This document shows, piece by piece, positions 9,001-21,700 of a DNA stretch of 64,000 nucleotides. The stretch's first letter is position 1. The number at the start of each line of letters is the position of its first letter. This stretch comes from Amia ocellicauda. Its lineage: Eukaryota; Chordata; Actinopteri; Amiiformes; Amiidae. Both the position numbers and the translations under genes were made by a program. The stretch spans positions 7,338,001 through 7,402,000 of the forward strand of contig NC_089864.1 in assembly GCF_036373705.1 (NCBI RefSeq). Direction: 5' to 3'. The notes under the pieces were generated by a model. That model saw only the letters and a program-made list of their open reading frames with translations, was not told the origin of the DNA and searched no databases.

Positions 9001-11714
9001 ACACAGTTCAGATTGCCAGTGCATTCGCCCTCATGCATTTACAAAATCGTATTATAACGTGGTTTATAGTCTGGGCTTAATCTAACCAGTCTCTGTCCTG
9101 ATGGCGATGCGCGTTGTCTCGCCATAGCCTGTGTTGGTGGATCCGAGAGGCCCTGCCATGGCAGCGGTGTCTGTAATGGTGATGGCACGAGGAAAGGGAC
9201 GGGCAGGTGCAGCTGTAATCGAGGATACCAGGGCGAGTTCTGCTTGGACTGTGCGGCTGGCTTCTTCAGCGAAGAGCGCAATGACACGTTCTCTCTCTGT
9301 ACAGGTAATGATGGGGTTTGTACGTTTCAGTTTTTTCTGTATATTCCGTAATGGCTTTGCATCTGGTTTGGCAGTCCTGATGAGATGCATTTTTAGAATT
9401 ACAAGGTTGTGTGAAAATATTCGTAGTAAACTGGGTGATTTAATATCGAATGTTGTGAGCCCATGGGACTGATCACATGGTTTCTGCCTAGTCAATGCCC
9501 AGAGAGTGGGTGAAATTCAGTTCAAAGTTACAGCAGCAAGACTAAGAGACCAAAAAGGAGAAAGTAGAAGCAATGTATTCCCACCCCCAGCCATTAATTG
9601 AACATAATTAATTGAGATGATTAAATCAGAATTTCAATTTCAGATCAAAGTTGGGGCTCGCCTATTTGTGTGTGCGTGTGGGAAATTCTCTTCACAGAGA
9701 ATTTAAACGTAAAGTTATGAAGTTGAATTCATGTCTTTTTTTTCATTTTGGGAAGAATGTCATGTCTCTTGTAAGACATGCACAGGAGCGACTAACCAGG
9801 AGTGTGAAGAGTGCAAGACTGGCTGGACTAAAGATGATGAAGGAGCATGCAATGGTAAGCAGTCAATGTGGAGCTTCTGCAAAAAATACCAAGGATGGTG
9901 TGCAATAATAAAACAAGACTTTTGCTTTATCTTGCATCCATTACATTTGTGTCTTCATCTAACACTTTGCCAAACTGTTCCGTCTCGTGTAATATCACAA
10001 TAATGTATGTTAGTGGAGGTGTTCACTTGTGCAACTGTGTATATTTATGCATATTTAATACTTCAATATAACCCGTATATTTAAAGTCGCTTTTAGAGTC
10101 AGTTGGTAAAATGAAGATGATCTACAGTCGGGGCAGGGAAAGTCCGTGTGTTTAGAAACTAAGCTGGATGCGTCGGGAATGGAGACCATTTAGGCCAAGA
10201 CCTCCGCAGATGCCCTTTCTCAGGATCAGCAAATGCACCAATTCTATTTTATGTCCGTCCTTGTGGTCTGTGATTTCTGTCCCAGTGCAGCCCAATATTT
10301 GATAATAGAAAGTGGACTTTATTAATTTACCTGAATGGAAAGGTATACAAATAGCCCTTTTCACCACGTCATCAATGACCGTGTGTTGTGGCTTGTACCC
10401 ATGTGATTCATTGTTGGTTTATTTATAGATGTGGATGAATGTTCAAATGAAAACTCTCCATGCAAAGAAGAGCAGTATTGCCTGAATACACCAGGTTTCT
10501 TCTCCTGTAACGGTAAATTGGTGCTTCCTATAACCTAAATGTGTCCATCTATAGATTCTGGAAACATCTGCAAGGAATTGACCCATCTGGAGCAATTCAC
10601 TGAGCCAGATTAATCTACTATCATACAAGAGCTAGTATAGTTATTTAGGTCATATCCTGTTTTGCATGTTAATGTTAGTCTTGCCATTGTAACTGAAGAT
10701 GCTGAACCATATAATAAAAAGCAGATTGTCCTGAACAAGGCTTATAATTGATCAGTATGGAGAACTAGAATTCCTGCACCCAAGAAACAAAATGGGATCC
10801 TCGGCATCATTGGAGACTTTGGTTATTGTGTGTGTGTTTCAGCGTGTGATAAAGCGTGTGCCGGCTGCGTTGGCAAGGGCCCCGAGAACTGCACGCTCTG
10901 TGCCTCTGGCTACGATGAAACTGACGGGAGCTGTACAGGTACGAGGATCGGAAAATAGCATTTCATTATAATTAAAAGTAAACCTTAAATTGGGCGGGTT
11001 TGCTGCAAGATTAAAAATGTGACCTTTAGTGGTGTTTTTTCCACTTTGGCTTTTACCTGTTCCTTAAGCCTTGCTTTGTGCTTCTGTAAATGGTACAAAT
11101 TGTACATGGTTGTGTTGCATTCATTGAATGATGCATTTAAAACTTGTTTTATTAGATATTGATGAATGCAATCTCGAGGACAAAGTGTGTGTAAGGGAGA
11201 ACGAGGACTGTGTCAACACCCAAGGCAGCTATAAATGTTATTGCTCCAGTGGATTTGAAGACAAAGAAGGCGTCTGTGAAAAAATTGAAGACGCGGGTAA
11301 TGAGTAATGACTTAATTGAAAATGTGTTCCGACCAGTAAATGTGTTTACAATGTGGGTTTACATTCTTCTGTTTCTGGATGTGTCAAGGCTTTAAGAGCA
11401 GTTGGATGTTGTCTGGATGTTGATTTGAATTGTTGTGAAGTGAACAATCTGTATAGGCAGCTTTGCAGGCTGTAACACACTGTACAATGTAATGGCAAAT
11501 GGTACTAAAGAACGTATTCAAAGCATTCTTGTAATTCTGTTCACGGTCACCTGTGAAGGAATATACATTTTCTGATTTACTGTATTATTATTATTATTAT
11601 TATTATTTTTTTTTTTTTATATTTTGTTTTACAGAGGAGAACGTAGAAGAAACTTCAGATTCCTTACCAGACTCTCCACCAGCATCACCCCAAGAGCCGC
11701 ACGAGGACCTATAA
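6045..11714 (+). CDS. creld2: CRELD2, cysteine-rich with EGF-like domains protein 2 (complete, 10 coding exons)
   Basis: Coding exons are 6045-6173, 6741-6823, 7860-7970, 8756-8847, 9128-9304, 9756-9854, 10429-10512, 10843-10938, 11156-11296 and 11635-11714. The sum is 1092 nt, giving 363 residues with frame kept at every GT-AG junction. The start is the ATG at 6045 with G at -3, opening a signal peptide (about residues 1-24). A CVTC (CXXC) motif is at residues 31-34. The N-terminal DUF3456-type domain contains KKNFGGGNTAWEE, SEIRLVEIIENLC and FECNQMV. Cysteine-rich EGF/furin-like modules follow, with calcium-binding EGF signatures DVDEC (exon 7) and DIDEC (exon 9). The C-terminus is HEDL, comparable to REDL in mammals and a weak KDEL-like ER-retention signal. 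Exons 5-9 are all phase 1-1, typical of shuffled EGF modules. The family acts in the ER lumen in folding and is induced by ER stress, consistent with the ERSE upstream. Confidence 0.97.
8003..8600 (+). mobile_element. LINE fragment (CR1/L2-type), post-RT region, in CRELD2 intron 3
   Basis: Translated pieces read LYNAVVRAHLNTVDSSGLH, then RRLRGDLIQVFKIMKGF, SRDTRTRGHKWKL and ENRRHFFTQRGV, in the order seen after the palm of CR1/L2-group reverse transcriptases. Stops and frame changes show it is dead. The 3' end has the ACAAGCACGATGGGTCAGATGG-like tail shared with the copies near 13.7 kb and 18.8 kb. It lies between CRELD2 exons 3 and 4 in the gene's orientation. Confidence 0.8.
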
Positions 11715-11828
11715 CATCTTTAAACCGAGACCATTAACTTATTTGGACTGTGGCACTTATATATAACTGCACTATGTGGACCATTTTAGAGAACATTTGA
11801 AATACCTGTGGAAAAATGGCAAATTATG

Positions 11829-11834
11829 AATAAA
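11829..11834 (+). terminator. CRELD2 polyadenylation signal
   Basis: AATAAA lies 115 bp after the CRELD2 stop codon (TAA, 11712-11714). It is the first canonical hexamer downstream, so the 3' UTR is predicted to be about 130-150 nt. Confidence 0.75.
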
Positions 11835-13670
11835 GATGGGGAAGAAAACTATTTTCTAATCAACGGTAGATGCAGAGTGTTTTATTTCACCAGAGACTTA
11901 TTTCTGGACGAGGAAATATTAAAATGATAGGAACCTAAACTTAAGATTTATATCATTCTAATTGAAAAACTAAAAATGTGGTTCTAGCCATTTCAGATTA
12001 TTTTTGTAATTTTTAGGGATGACCACAAGGTGATGCTATAACCCAATACAAGGATGTTTTTCATCGGTTTCAAACTGCCTAAAACATTCAGGAATGGAAT
12101 GTTTCCCCAAGACATTTCAAGCGCTTTGATCTTGTTTTAACCTTTTGTTTATATTCCTTGCATTGTCTCTCTCCTTCCACACAATCCCTGTACAGTACTT
12201 TAATAGTACAAAAGAGAACTCTGTGGTATTTTAAGTACTTCTCCGGACATTAACCATGATTCATAGCTCACCTCCAACAGCATTGGCAGAACTGATCTCT
12301 CCATGCATTCCTCCGCAAGTGAAGTGTGTGGAGGCCGGTCTTTTAAGCATGACGGAGGTCTGTTTTGAGGCAGCAGAGTATGGGACTCCTGTGTCAAAGT
12401 TGTGGAGTGCTGTTCCCTTTTTCACAGACTTTAAACTAGACTTCGTTTTTAGGAGTCTTCGTGGTATAGATGGCACACAGTACCTTGCATCTGGAATGGC
12501 CATCTCCAGTTACGGAAGGCCAGAATCCTGCACGTTTTATAGATGCCATTTAAATCTGTAGGAAAACCTATGCAGGTTTCTCTGAATATTATATGACGGA
12601 CCGTGTCATTGCAAATTTGATGTGTAAATCGATATTAAAACCTTTGCAATTAGTTAATTATTAGCCCTGACACAAGCCAGAACTCCTGTCCTAGCAAACC
12701 TTGAGATCGGAAGCTAAGCCGACACATCCTCTGATAGTGAAGCAGGTTTTCTAGGTCAAGATTTGGTTTAAAAACTTGGGAGTGCAGTGATTGTACTGCA
12801 TAGAAATGAAAAGATGGGAGCAAAAGTAGAAATGTCTTAAATTGGATGCCAGTGGTCTATAATTCAATGTGGCTAATTCACTATAATTCATATGCTGCCC
12901 AACAAAATAATGATTGACAGAAAACTGTACCATCTTTCCATGGAATTCTTGAGAATGAAATTCTAATTGCCAAGATCTTACAAACGAAAGCCTTTGTTAT
13001 CAACCAAATGTCTTGTCTGTATATGATTCCTGCCTAGGGCTGGGAAGAAGCTGATCTTGGCCCACCTCCCCAGCCACTACTATCATGTTTTTTTTTTTTT
13101 TTTTGTCTTGTTTTCAAAGTATGTTGTTTGGATTTGAAGTCGGCTGGCATGACCTCATGGCAGCTGAATGGCATGAGGATGTTGCCTCTTCACGTTGGGT
13201 GGCAGTGCTTTATGGGGATATTTTTATGAATGGAAAGGAAAGTCTTTCTGCTGTTGCCAAGTTTTCTGATGACTGTTTTCCAGGTAAACATGCCATAAAG
13301 CTGTGAGATAAGAAGTGCAAATGGTTTTAGCACTTAATCTGGTGTCAATCACTACAAAACATGAAATGCCCCACAGTTTGCTTTCATCAAGGGTAACAGA
13401 GATGTATATTGATTGGATAACCCCCCGTTCACTAGTGTATCTGAAACAGGATTGACCATACAATAAGTGTGTAGACAGACACTTCACTTAGCACAACTAT
13501 TTGTAAAGATTTCTCAACAGTGCAGCCTTTCATTATTCTGAAGAATTAATTAATCAATAAATAAACAATCAAACTGGATACTGAGGTAAGCTGTCAAACC
13601 ATTCCTTTGTCATGGTGCACATGCAGCATTGGATCAACGATTGAAACAACTGACAGATTTCCTACATTGT
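11835..13670. other. Intergenic, no gene seen
   Basis: This is AT-rich single-copy-looking sequence downstream of CRELD2. Reading frames are short, lack recognisable motifs and are not flanked by splice signals supported by homology. A T-run is at 13087-13104. No tRNA, CRISPR or mobile-element end was recognised. Confidence 0.5.
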
Positions 13671-13673
13671 GTG

Positions 13674-14062
13674 TTATTTTCTAAATTCCTGAGACAAATG
13701 TTCGGTAAAGTGTCCAAACGAGAGGAGGCCATTTGACCCATCGTGCTCATTTGGTGTATAACTATTAACTATTAATAACTTTGAATGTTCCCAAATTGTC
13801 TCTTCAGCCACATCGCTGGGGAGTTTGTTCAGATTGTCATGTCTCTCTGTGTAAAGTGTCTCCTGTTTTCTGTCTTGAATGCTCAATTTCCATTTGTGTC
13901 CCCGGGTGCGTGTGTCCCTGCTGATCTGGAAAAGCTCCTCTGGTTTAATGTGGTCGATGCCTTTCATGATTTTGAAGACTTGAATCAAGTCCCCATGTAG
14001 TCTCCTCTGTTCCAGGGTGAAAAGGTTCAGTTCCCTCAGTCTCTCAGTAGGACATTCCCTAC
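13674..14062 (-). mobile_element. LINE fragment, same family as the 8.0 kb copy, opposite orientation
   Basis: On the minus strand it reads FKIMKGIDHIKPEELFQ and SRDTRTRGHKWKL, then TERHDNLNKLPSDVAEET in another frame. These match the 8.0-8.6 kb copy nearly word for word. The 3' tail region (13710-13760, plus strand CCAAACGAGAGGAGGCC) is the usual end of this family. It is 5' truncated and lies about 2 kb beyond CRELD2. Confidence 0.8.
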
Positions 14063-14351
14063 AGTTGTTTCAGTGTTTTATTTTACTGCTACATGCTGTT
14101 GCATCTCCTTTACCACTGACCTACATGACAGCGGTCCCATAAAGACTCTGCCTTTTCATGTCCATGTCCTAACAGATGGCAGCACTACCCACTAAGTACA
14201 TATTAGTGATTCTTCTAAAGAGGAAAAGTGATATAGCTCAGGGCTCTCTGTTTCATCCTGTATTGTGGGTAGCCCGTGCTAATCAATGACAGTTGTGTCT
14301 TTACATGTGTGCTGTTTCACAACTCGGGATGAACTCTTATTGGTCGCTGCA

Positions 14352-14365
14352 CCACAAGAGGGCAG
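14352..14365 (+). promoter_or_regulatory. CTCF-like motif
   Basis: CCACAAGAGGGCAG fits the vertebrate CTCF core CCASYAGRKGGCRS except for A at the Y position. It lies outside recognised repeats, about 2.6 kb downstream of CRELD2. Binding is unproven. Confidence 0.4.
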
Positions 14366-16342
14366 TGTGTGTTTAATTTTGAATGCCTTTGTCGGGAAAA
14401 CATTGTGTTGGATTCAGGACTTAAAAGCAAAACTGTCCCTCAAACTGAAGCAAAGACCTGTGGGTCTGAACGCCTGGGAGAGTCTTCTGAGAGCCCCCGT
14501 GTCATGATTAAACATGAGCATGTGTTCACAGGGAAAGGTTTTTTTCCATTCGAGAGTTACGCATGGCTTTCCATTGCTGGAGTCCTGCAACCCTTTCCCT
14601 CACAGGCACCCCAAGGCTGTTTAGATGTATAGGTTAACCACAGTAGCCACTGCCTTAGTTTTATTTAGCATATGTGGCTTTTGGGCAAATCATTTCAACT
14701 GATGTCTTTACCACTGTGAGGGACTTGAAGGCCCCCAGGTAGCATCGTAAACAAACACTGGGACATGGTTTGTTTGAACTTGTCCACAGGAGCAGTTTCT
14801 GTCACTGTGAAGGCCCCATTGATACTTCTTTAGTTTACTTCTTTACACAACGAGTTGTGGGAGTCTGGGGCAAATTATCCAGCCATGCCAATGAACCCTT
14901 CAAGAGACAACTGGTTGAAACACTTGGATCAATTCTTTATAATCAATGCAACCAAATGAGCTGTATGAACCTACAAGCCTCCTTTAATTGGTAACATGTC
15001 TTATAATCTTATATTCTGATGGACAATGGGTTTTATTATTATATAATTATATAATTCAATATTATTATGATTGAAAATGTACTGAGCTCTATCCTCTCTA
15101 CTTACAAAGGATCACAAACATATCAGATTCAATACATATACTGGATCCTGTGATTTTGGTTTATCAGTATTTAAAAAAATGTGGGAGGCTATAGTGCACT
15201 GGATGTAGTTTGAAATAGCTACTGTAGTTGCAATGTGATGCTCAGGAATATTGTATGACTTAAATTAAACATCAGAAAGGAAAATGTGTGCGGGGTCAAA
15301 CACAGGCCATATAGCGACTGATATCCAATTCACGTTCACTTGGTAGGGCTGCTCTTTGGGAAGCAGATGTGCAATGTGCTTTTCTACAACTTCACTCTGA
15401 TGTGGTTAGTCCTTCTGTGCAGTTGGACTTCAAAGCTGGGAAAATAAATATGTACAAATTCAATCAGCTTCTTGGCAGTCTATGAAGGATGTGTGCTTCT
15501 TGAGTTTGTATCAGTGTGGACAGATTTGATGAAGACAGAACCCGTATTAAAACGAAAATGTACTGTTTATAAACACCAGCCTGTGCTTCGTGGGCATTAT
15601 CAATTAGCATGCCAGAATATGACTTACAGTCGACCAGATGCTAATTGGTCTGGCTGTCATCAATCTGAAGCTGGTGCACGACACCTTTCATTCGACGTGA
15701 TGACAAACAGTCGGGGAATGTCACATTAAAATAATCAATCATATCAGGAAATATGATTCTAACCCTTTCATAATCTGCTTTTATGTGAGGCATATGCTAG
15801 ATTTGTTTCATGTATTTGGGGAGGATTTAATTAACAACGAACTCAAACGAAATTAACTTAATCTTAAAGTCTTTTGGGATTACTAATGTTGGGATGATTT
15901 GAGAACCACCACCGTGAAGTGTCAGTCTGATGTAAACAGGCAGATAATTAAGTGTAGGTGATCAGGTAAATGGATACACCTGGAACTCATTCACGGTTTT
16001 GTTTCTTCTTTGTTGAGCGACTGATTAGAGCACTAATGATAATGGAACCACTTTCATGGACAAGTAGAAGCATTACTCCTAATATTAATAACAGAGGGCA
16101 AAGCAGTTTTGATCTGTATCTAATTTTCATTCATAGGTTCCAGCTTTATGATGAGCTTTTTAATTAATGTTATTGCAGAGGTAGTGGAGTAGCATTTGTA
16201 TTTGTTTTATTTGTTGAACACCAATGCATTTACCAATATTTGTTGTCGTCGCTCAAAACTCGAAGGATGTCAAACACAACTGGCCGGTGCAGAAGCTAAT
16301 ATCTGAATTTGCGACTGAAAGTTTAATTCAATAAGTTATAAT

Positions 16343-16343
<1 letters not shown>

Positions 16344-16375
<32 letters not shown>
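16344..16375 (+). repeat. (AC)n microsatellite
   Basis: A pure 32 bp AC run, that is 16 units. It is intergenic and likely polymorphic in length. Confidence 0.95.
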
Positions 16376-16378
<3 letters not shown>

Positions 16379-17214
16379 CTAATGTTACATAATCATTTAA
16401 TAAAATAATCATCTTGAATTCACCCAAAATAAATCTGGATCAGCAACTCACAAATTTCTTTTTTTTTTAAGATATGAAATGTAATACAACCTCTTACACG
16501 AAGGAGTAGAATTTGAGTTTTTTCACCATTTACAAAATTGGCACGTACACAGATGTCGCCTATGAATGCTGTATTTTAACATTACTGTAGGTCCCTTATT
16601 CCAGTGAAGACAAAGCACACAAGCCTGTATTGTAAACTCAACAGAAAGGTCATCTGAGTACAAAATACAATTTCCATGTTCCACTTTTAATGTAGAGGTG
16701 TAAGGCATGTTGAATTATAGGGGATGCTCAGTACAGGAGCTAAGCACAATATGCATTGTGTTATAGGTTTACATCATGTCTGTTTGCCTGTCTATGTATC
16801 TGTCTATATCTCTGTATATATGAATCTAACATGAACTCGACCAATACCCCAAATGTGTGTGTTTATTTGAGTAACTTACAATATAATAAACAGACTTCCT
16901 GACATGTTTGTTATCAAGAAATCACAATAAACAAAACATGTATGAACATGAACACATACATCAAAAGCTTCAGATCTCAGTGCCAATAAATGGCTTAATC
17001 ATCTCAAAATCCATGATCGGAAACAGCCCGCAGTTATACAAATTAAGTTGTCGAGATACACTGCCAAAGAATGTACAACCCCTATAAGATTTATTTGTTT
17101 TAATTACTTTTCTTGCACATGACACAATATCAGACCAGATCTCTTCCCTGCAAGCAAAGGGCATATTTTTATCACAACTGAAACCATGTTGATCAAATTT
17201 GGTCAATTGATTTA

Positions 17215-18730
17215 CAGTTAGGTCCATAGATATCTGGACAGTGACACATTGTCATCATTTTGGCTCTGTATGCCACCACAGTGGATTTGAAAATAAACAA
17301 TCAAGATATCTTTAAGTGTAGACTTTCATCTTTAATTTGAGGGTAGTTACATCCAAATTGGGTGAACGGTGTAGGAATTACACCCATTTTTATATGTGGT
17401 TCCCCCAATTTTAGGGTCTCAAAAGAATTTGGACAAACTAACATAATCATGAATTAAATTGTGAGTTTCAATACTTGGTTGACTGCCTGAAGTCTGGAAC
17501 CCATAGACATCAGCAGATGTTCGGTTTTGTCCCTGGTGATGCTCTGCCAGGCCTGCACTGCAGCTGTCTTTAGTTCCTGCTTGTTTTTGGGGCGTTTTAC
17601 CTTCAGTTTTGCCTTCAGCAAGTGAAATGCTGATCAATTGGATTGACTTGGCCATTGCAGAACTTCTTCACTTTAAAAAAGTCTTGGGTTTCTTTCGCAG
17701 TATGCTTCGGGTCATTGTCCACCTGCAATGTGAAGTGCCGTCCAATGAGTTTTGAAGCATTTGGCTGAATCTGAGTAGATAATATAGCCATAGAGCAGCC
17801 ATACACACCCATGCCATAACATGCTTCACAGATGAGGTGATAAGCTTCAGATCATGAGCGGTTCCTTCCCTTCTCCATACTCTTCTCTTCCCATCATTCT
17901 GGTACAAGTTGATCTTTGTCTCATCTGTCCATAGGACTGTACAGGGTTTTTTAGATGGTTTTTGGCAAACTCTAATCTGGACTTCCTGTTTCCTGTTTAC
18001 ATCTTGTGGTAAACCCTCTGTATTTACTCTGGTGAAGTCTTCTCTTGATTGTTGACTTTGACACAGATACACCTACCTCCTGGAGGGTGTTCTTGATCTG
18101 GCCAACTGTTGTGAAGGGGTTTTTCTTCACCAGTGAAATAATTCTTCTGTCATCCACCACAGTTGTTTTCCGGGGTCTTCTGGACCTTTTGGTGTTCCTG
18201 AGCTCATTCTTTGTAAGAATGTACCAAATAGTTGATTTGGCCACATGTAATGTTTTTGTGATTTCTCTGATTGGTTTGTTTTGATTTCTAAGGCAAAACT
18301 GAAGGCAAAAACGCCCCAAGAACAAGCAGGAACTAAAGTCAGCTGCAGTGCAGGCCTGGCAGAGCATCACCAGGGAAGAAACCCAGCATCTGGTGATGTC
18401 TATGGGTTCCAGACTTCAGGCAGTCATTGATTGCAAAGGATTTGCAACCTTTCAATACTGGATTTGCACGTATTGAAACTTACAATTTAATTAATGATTA
18501 TGTTAGTTTGTCCAAATTCTTTTGAGCCCCAAAAAAAGGGGGGAGCACATATAAAAATGGGTGTAATTCCTACACCGTTCACCCAATTTGGAGGTAACTG
18601 CCCTCAAATTAAAGATGAAAGTCTACACTTAAAGACATCTTGATTGTTTCTTTTCAAGTCCATTGTGGTGGCGTACAGAGCCAAAATTATGACAATTTTG
18701 TCACTGTCCAAATATTTATGGACCTAACTG
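17215..18730 (-). mobile_element. Tc1-like DNA transposon with ~400 bp inverted arms, decayed and rearranged
   Basis: Both ends read CAGTTAGGTCCATA going inward and are flanked by TA (17213-17214, 18731-18732). The inverted similarity does not stop at normal terminal repeats: 17215-17615 pairs with 18290-18730. The paired part includes sequence encoding the transposase C-terminal tail (ends like VYGFQTSGS in one frame), which is therefore present twice, facing inward from both ends. The unique middle carries the N-terminal and central transposase pieces on the minus strand. Confidence 0.9.
17615..18300 (-). pseudogene. Tc1-like transposase pseudogene
   Basis: Minus-strand pieces in different frames read LRNQNKPIREITKTLHVAKS with a following helix-turn-helix and RRPRKTTVVDDRR linker, then TVLWTDETKINLYQNDGKR (first catalytic Asp region) and [17 protein letters not shown] (second Asp region). 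The third catalytic segment is degenerate. Frame changes between the pieces make it non-functional. It occupies the unique core of the 17215-18730 element. Confidence 0.85.
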
Positions 18731-18732
18731 TA

Positions 18733-21700
18733 GGTGCATATCAATAACAAATATTTTTTAATAGAGGTGGTGCCACCAGGGATAAATATATAATATAACA
18801 GTGACTGAACATAAGAAAGGTAATATATCAATAGAAGACTCTTGGCCCATCTAGCTCATTCAGATTTAAACTTTCTACCAACATCTTTTTCATTGGTAGC
18901 ATCTTCACATCCATTTAATATCAATAAAGGAAATTGTTAGAAACTGCAGAAATAACATTGTGGAAGAAATGGCAAAGCATTCCTTCAATGGATAATGTCC
19001 TTTCTAACACTTAAAAAAACATGCAACCGAAATCCATTGAACTATATTTTGTTCACAAAAACAATCGGGCTCTTGTATACAAGCATACTTGGAATCGGAA
19101 AAAAAAAAAACGTTCACAGAGAAGCAGAAAGGTGTGGCCAGGCACATCATAGCACATCTAAAAAGTCCCCATTGTGAACTTTGGAGAAAACATTACAGCT
19201 GGGTCACATTATTTAATGTCTCCACTTTGATCTCAGGGGCAATCAGTGTGTTTGTTTCAGTTCACATCTCTCACATCTCGAGTAAACACCGTGAACTTTG
19301 GGATCTTTGATCTTCACAATGACTCATTCTACAGCAGATTGGCAGTCAGATATCCTCCTGGTTACCACTGACCTCACAGACTAAAAGTTAAATCATGAAC
19401 TGATGTATTGCTTCCATGGATCTCCTAACTGTAAATTGTTGTCTACAGGTTCCTAAATGTATCAAAAAGCAACAAATGTATTAAAGGAACTCATAATTAA
19501 TGGAATATATGGAGAAACATGTACGCACAATGTATTGGTATTATTTACACCTATCTTTTCTTTGTTATGTTTCAAGTGGAAAATATTATCCAAAGGGGGA
19601 TTGGACACTGCATGCTAATATGGAGAACTCATGAATGATTTTTCTGACAAAGCTGCATATTGGTCAATCAAGCAGACTTTTGACTTTTGATTTTAGACTC
19701 TGACTTTTTAGCCATGTGACTCCCATGTGACTTTTGAGCAAGAAGTCTTTAATCTCTTAATAATATTACTAATATTCAGTACAGTACGTTACCTGCGATC
19801 AGCTGGCGAAGCGCCAATCTAATTATTTAATACCTGTGTATTATTCATTTTGTTGATTTATTTGACTGAGGCTGTCATACAAATCAGTTGTTCTTAATGA
19901 GGCCCTGCAAAATACATAGATGAATCAGAACAATTGTGCTAATCTGTGCCTTTCAGTCTAATGACCTCGAGATATTGATCAAACCCTTACAGTAAAAGTG
20001 ACCAAAATAATCATTAAGTAGATGTTATGATGCCTCAGTGAATATAGTCAACAGGATCCACAACAGCTCTCACTGTTAGTATTAGGTTAACACGTAATTA
20101 TCAATAAGGTTGTATTGTTCACAGCTCCTGGTGTTTGGAGGCACCAGCTCTCGCTTGACCTGCTTTATTGTGCAGGACATGTCGGATAAGAACATCTGAG
20201 TGATCAGGATTGTTGTTGATGTTCTCAACTTTTCCCTCCATGGAATTCTCTGTGAGGGCAGGAAAAATCCATATTTCCTACATGGATTATATTTTTCCAG
20301 CTTTTCTTTTTTCTTTTTTAATAAAAACAAAATAAAGGAAAGAATTTAATAAAAAGAAGCTTAACTTCTGGTTCTTATTTCCTCCTTTATAAATGTAAAG
20401 CCTTTTAACTTTGTTGCTTTCCCTGAGAAGCCAAATAGATTGCGGGGGCTCCGGCAGTTATTGAAATAATGTTGGATAAACAATACAACCTTACATTTAA
20501 TTATTTCAGTGTTTTGTATTTTATTTCTGTAATTTTGTCTTTGTTATCCTGAACAAAGCTATTATAAAACAAACCAATGGTTACCGGTTTCTGGTATTAT
20601 AAAAGGTCATATTACAGCTATTTATATCTCCATGTGTCTTTTTAAAATCTCTAATAACAGTAATAAATAAATAAATATATTATAGAGTACAACCAGCACA
20701 GTACTGGCTTTATTGAAATTAATCTTGTTTTTTTCAGGACTGACTGATCTTCAGCCTAGTTATTAATATTTCAAAATTTTACATAAGCATAACTGGCCAT
20801 GTACAAGTTAGGAAAACTCAAGAGTATTTCCACAATAATGCACATGGCAGTTTGCACCAGGAAGTTAAGTAATTGGGATGGGATGGGCCGTTTTTCCCTC
20901 AAAAATGGGTTCACTACAGTTTATTGTATGCTATATTTCTATTGTTGTAGATTTAGATGCACACATAAAAACTTTAATCACTATGAGACCAGTACATTTA
21001 TTTATAAAGTGCCAACTAATAGTGGTGCCACTGGAGATAAAGATCTTAACCTGTATTCCCTGTATACACATCTTCCACTGGCTTTTTCTGCTAAAAGTTC
21101 TGGGAACATACATTTATTTATGTTGTATTGTATGGCATATGATAAAACAATGATAGCAATAACTACTAATCACAGTAAACGTACCCCTGTTAATGAAATA
21201 GTAAAAAATAAAATAAACAACAAATGTATACCTACACATCTATTTACACCTATACTTGAGTGATCCGGGAGCTCAGGGAAAACATTGCTATTTATAGATA
21301 CACCGAAAGTGCTTTTTATAGATCTGTTTCACCAATAATAGCTTGGAACATCCCAGAATAGAACAGAGCAGAGAGAAAGCAGAGGCTTAAAAGAAAGCTC
21401 TGACAGGTTTTTGATCCCCATAGTCTAAACCTTGTCAAGCTTATCCAGTTTGTCACTTTGTCTGCTCCAGTGTTCTACTAACATTATTTAAAGACATGAA
21501 TTAAAAAACGTTTCCTTAACCGTGTGTATATATTAGCAACATTCTTTCTCACAGACATTGCCGCAGTACTATTTGTTTAACCATTTACTTTGATGTGATA
21601 TATTACCTGCTTTTGTGTTACGATTCACAGTTATACACAACAGTATTTTAATTATTGAATGATTGTAGAAAAGATGGAACGCAACCTTATCAGAATGGCA

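Larger units (their letters stand above)
14070..17212. other. Intergenic, no gene seen
   Basis: No coding exon was recognised. The stretch contains one CTCF-like site (14352-14365), a CA microsatellite (16344-16375) and otherwise AT-rich sequence. Frames up to about 90 codons occur but carry no known motif and start and stop without plausible exon borders. Confidence 0.5.

Noticed and set aside
12700..12780. 5S rRNA-like words (GATCGGAAGCTAAGCC)
   Set aside because: Only about 15 bases match the 5S internal region; the rest of the gene and any SINE tail are not recognisable.
20799..21263. 154-codon plus-strand frame
   Set aside because: AT-rich, no motif and no supported exon borders; overlapping frames on both strands are equally long for the region.
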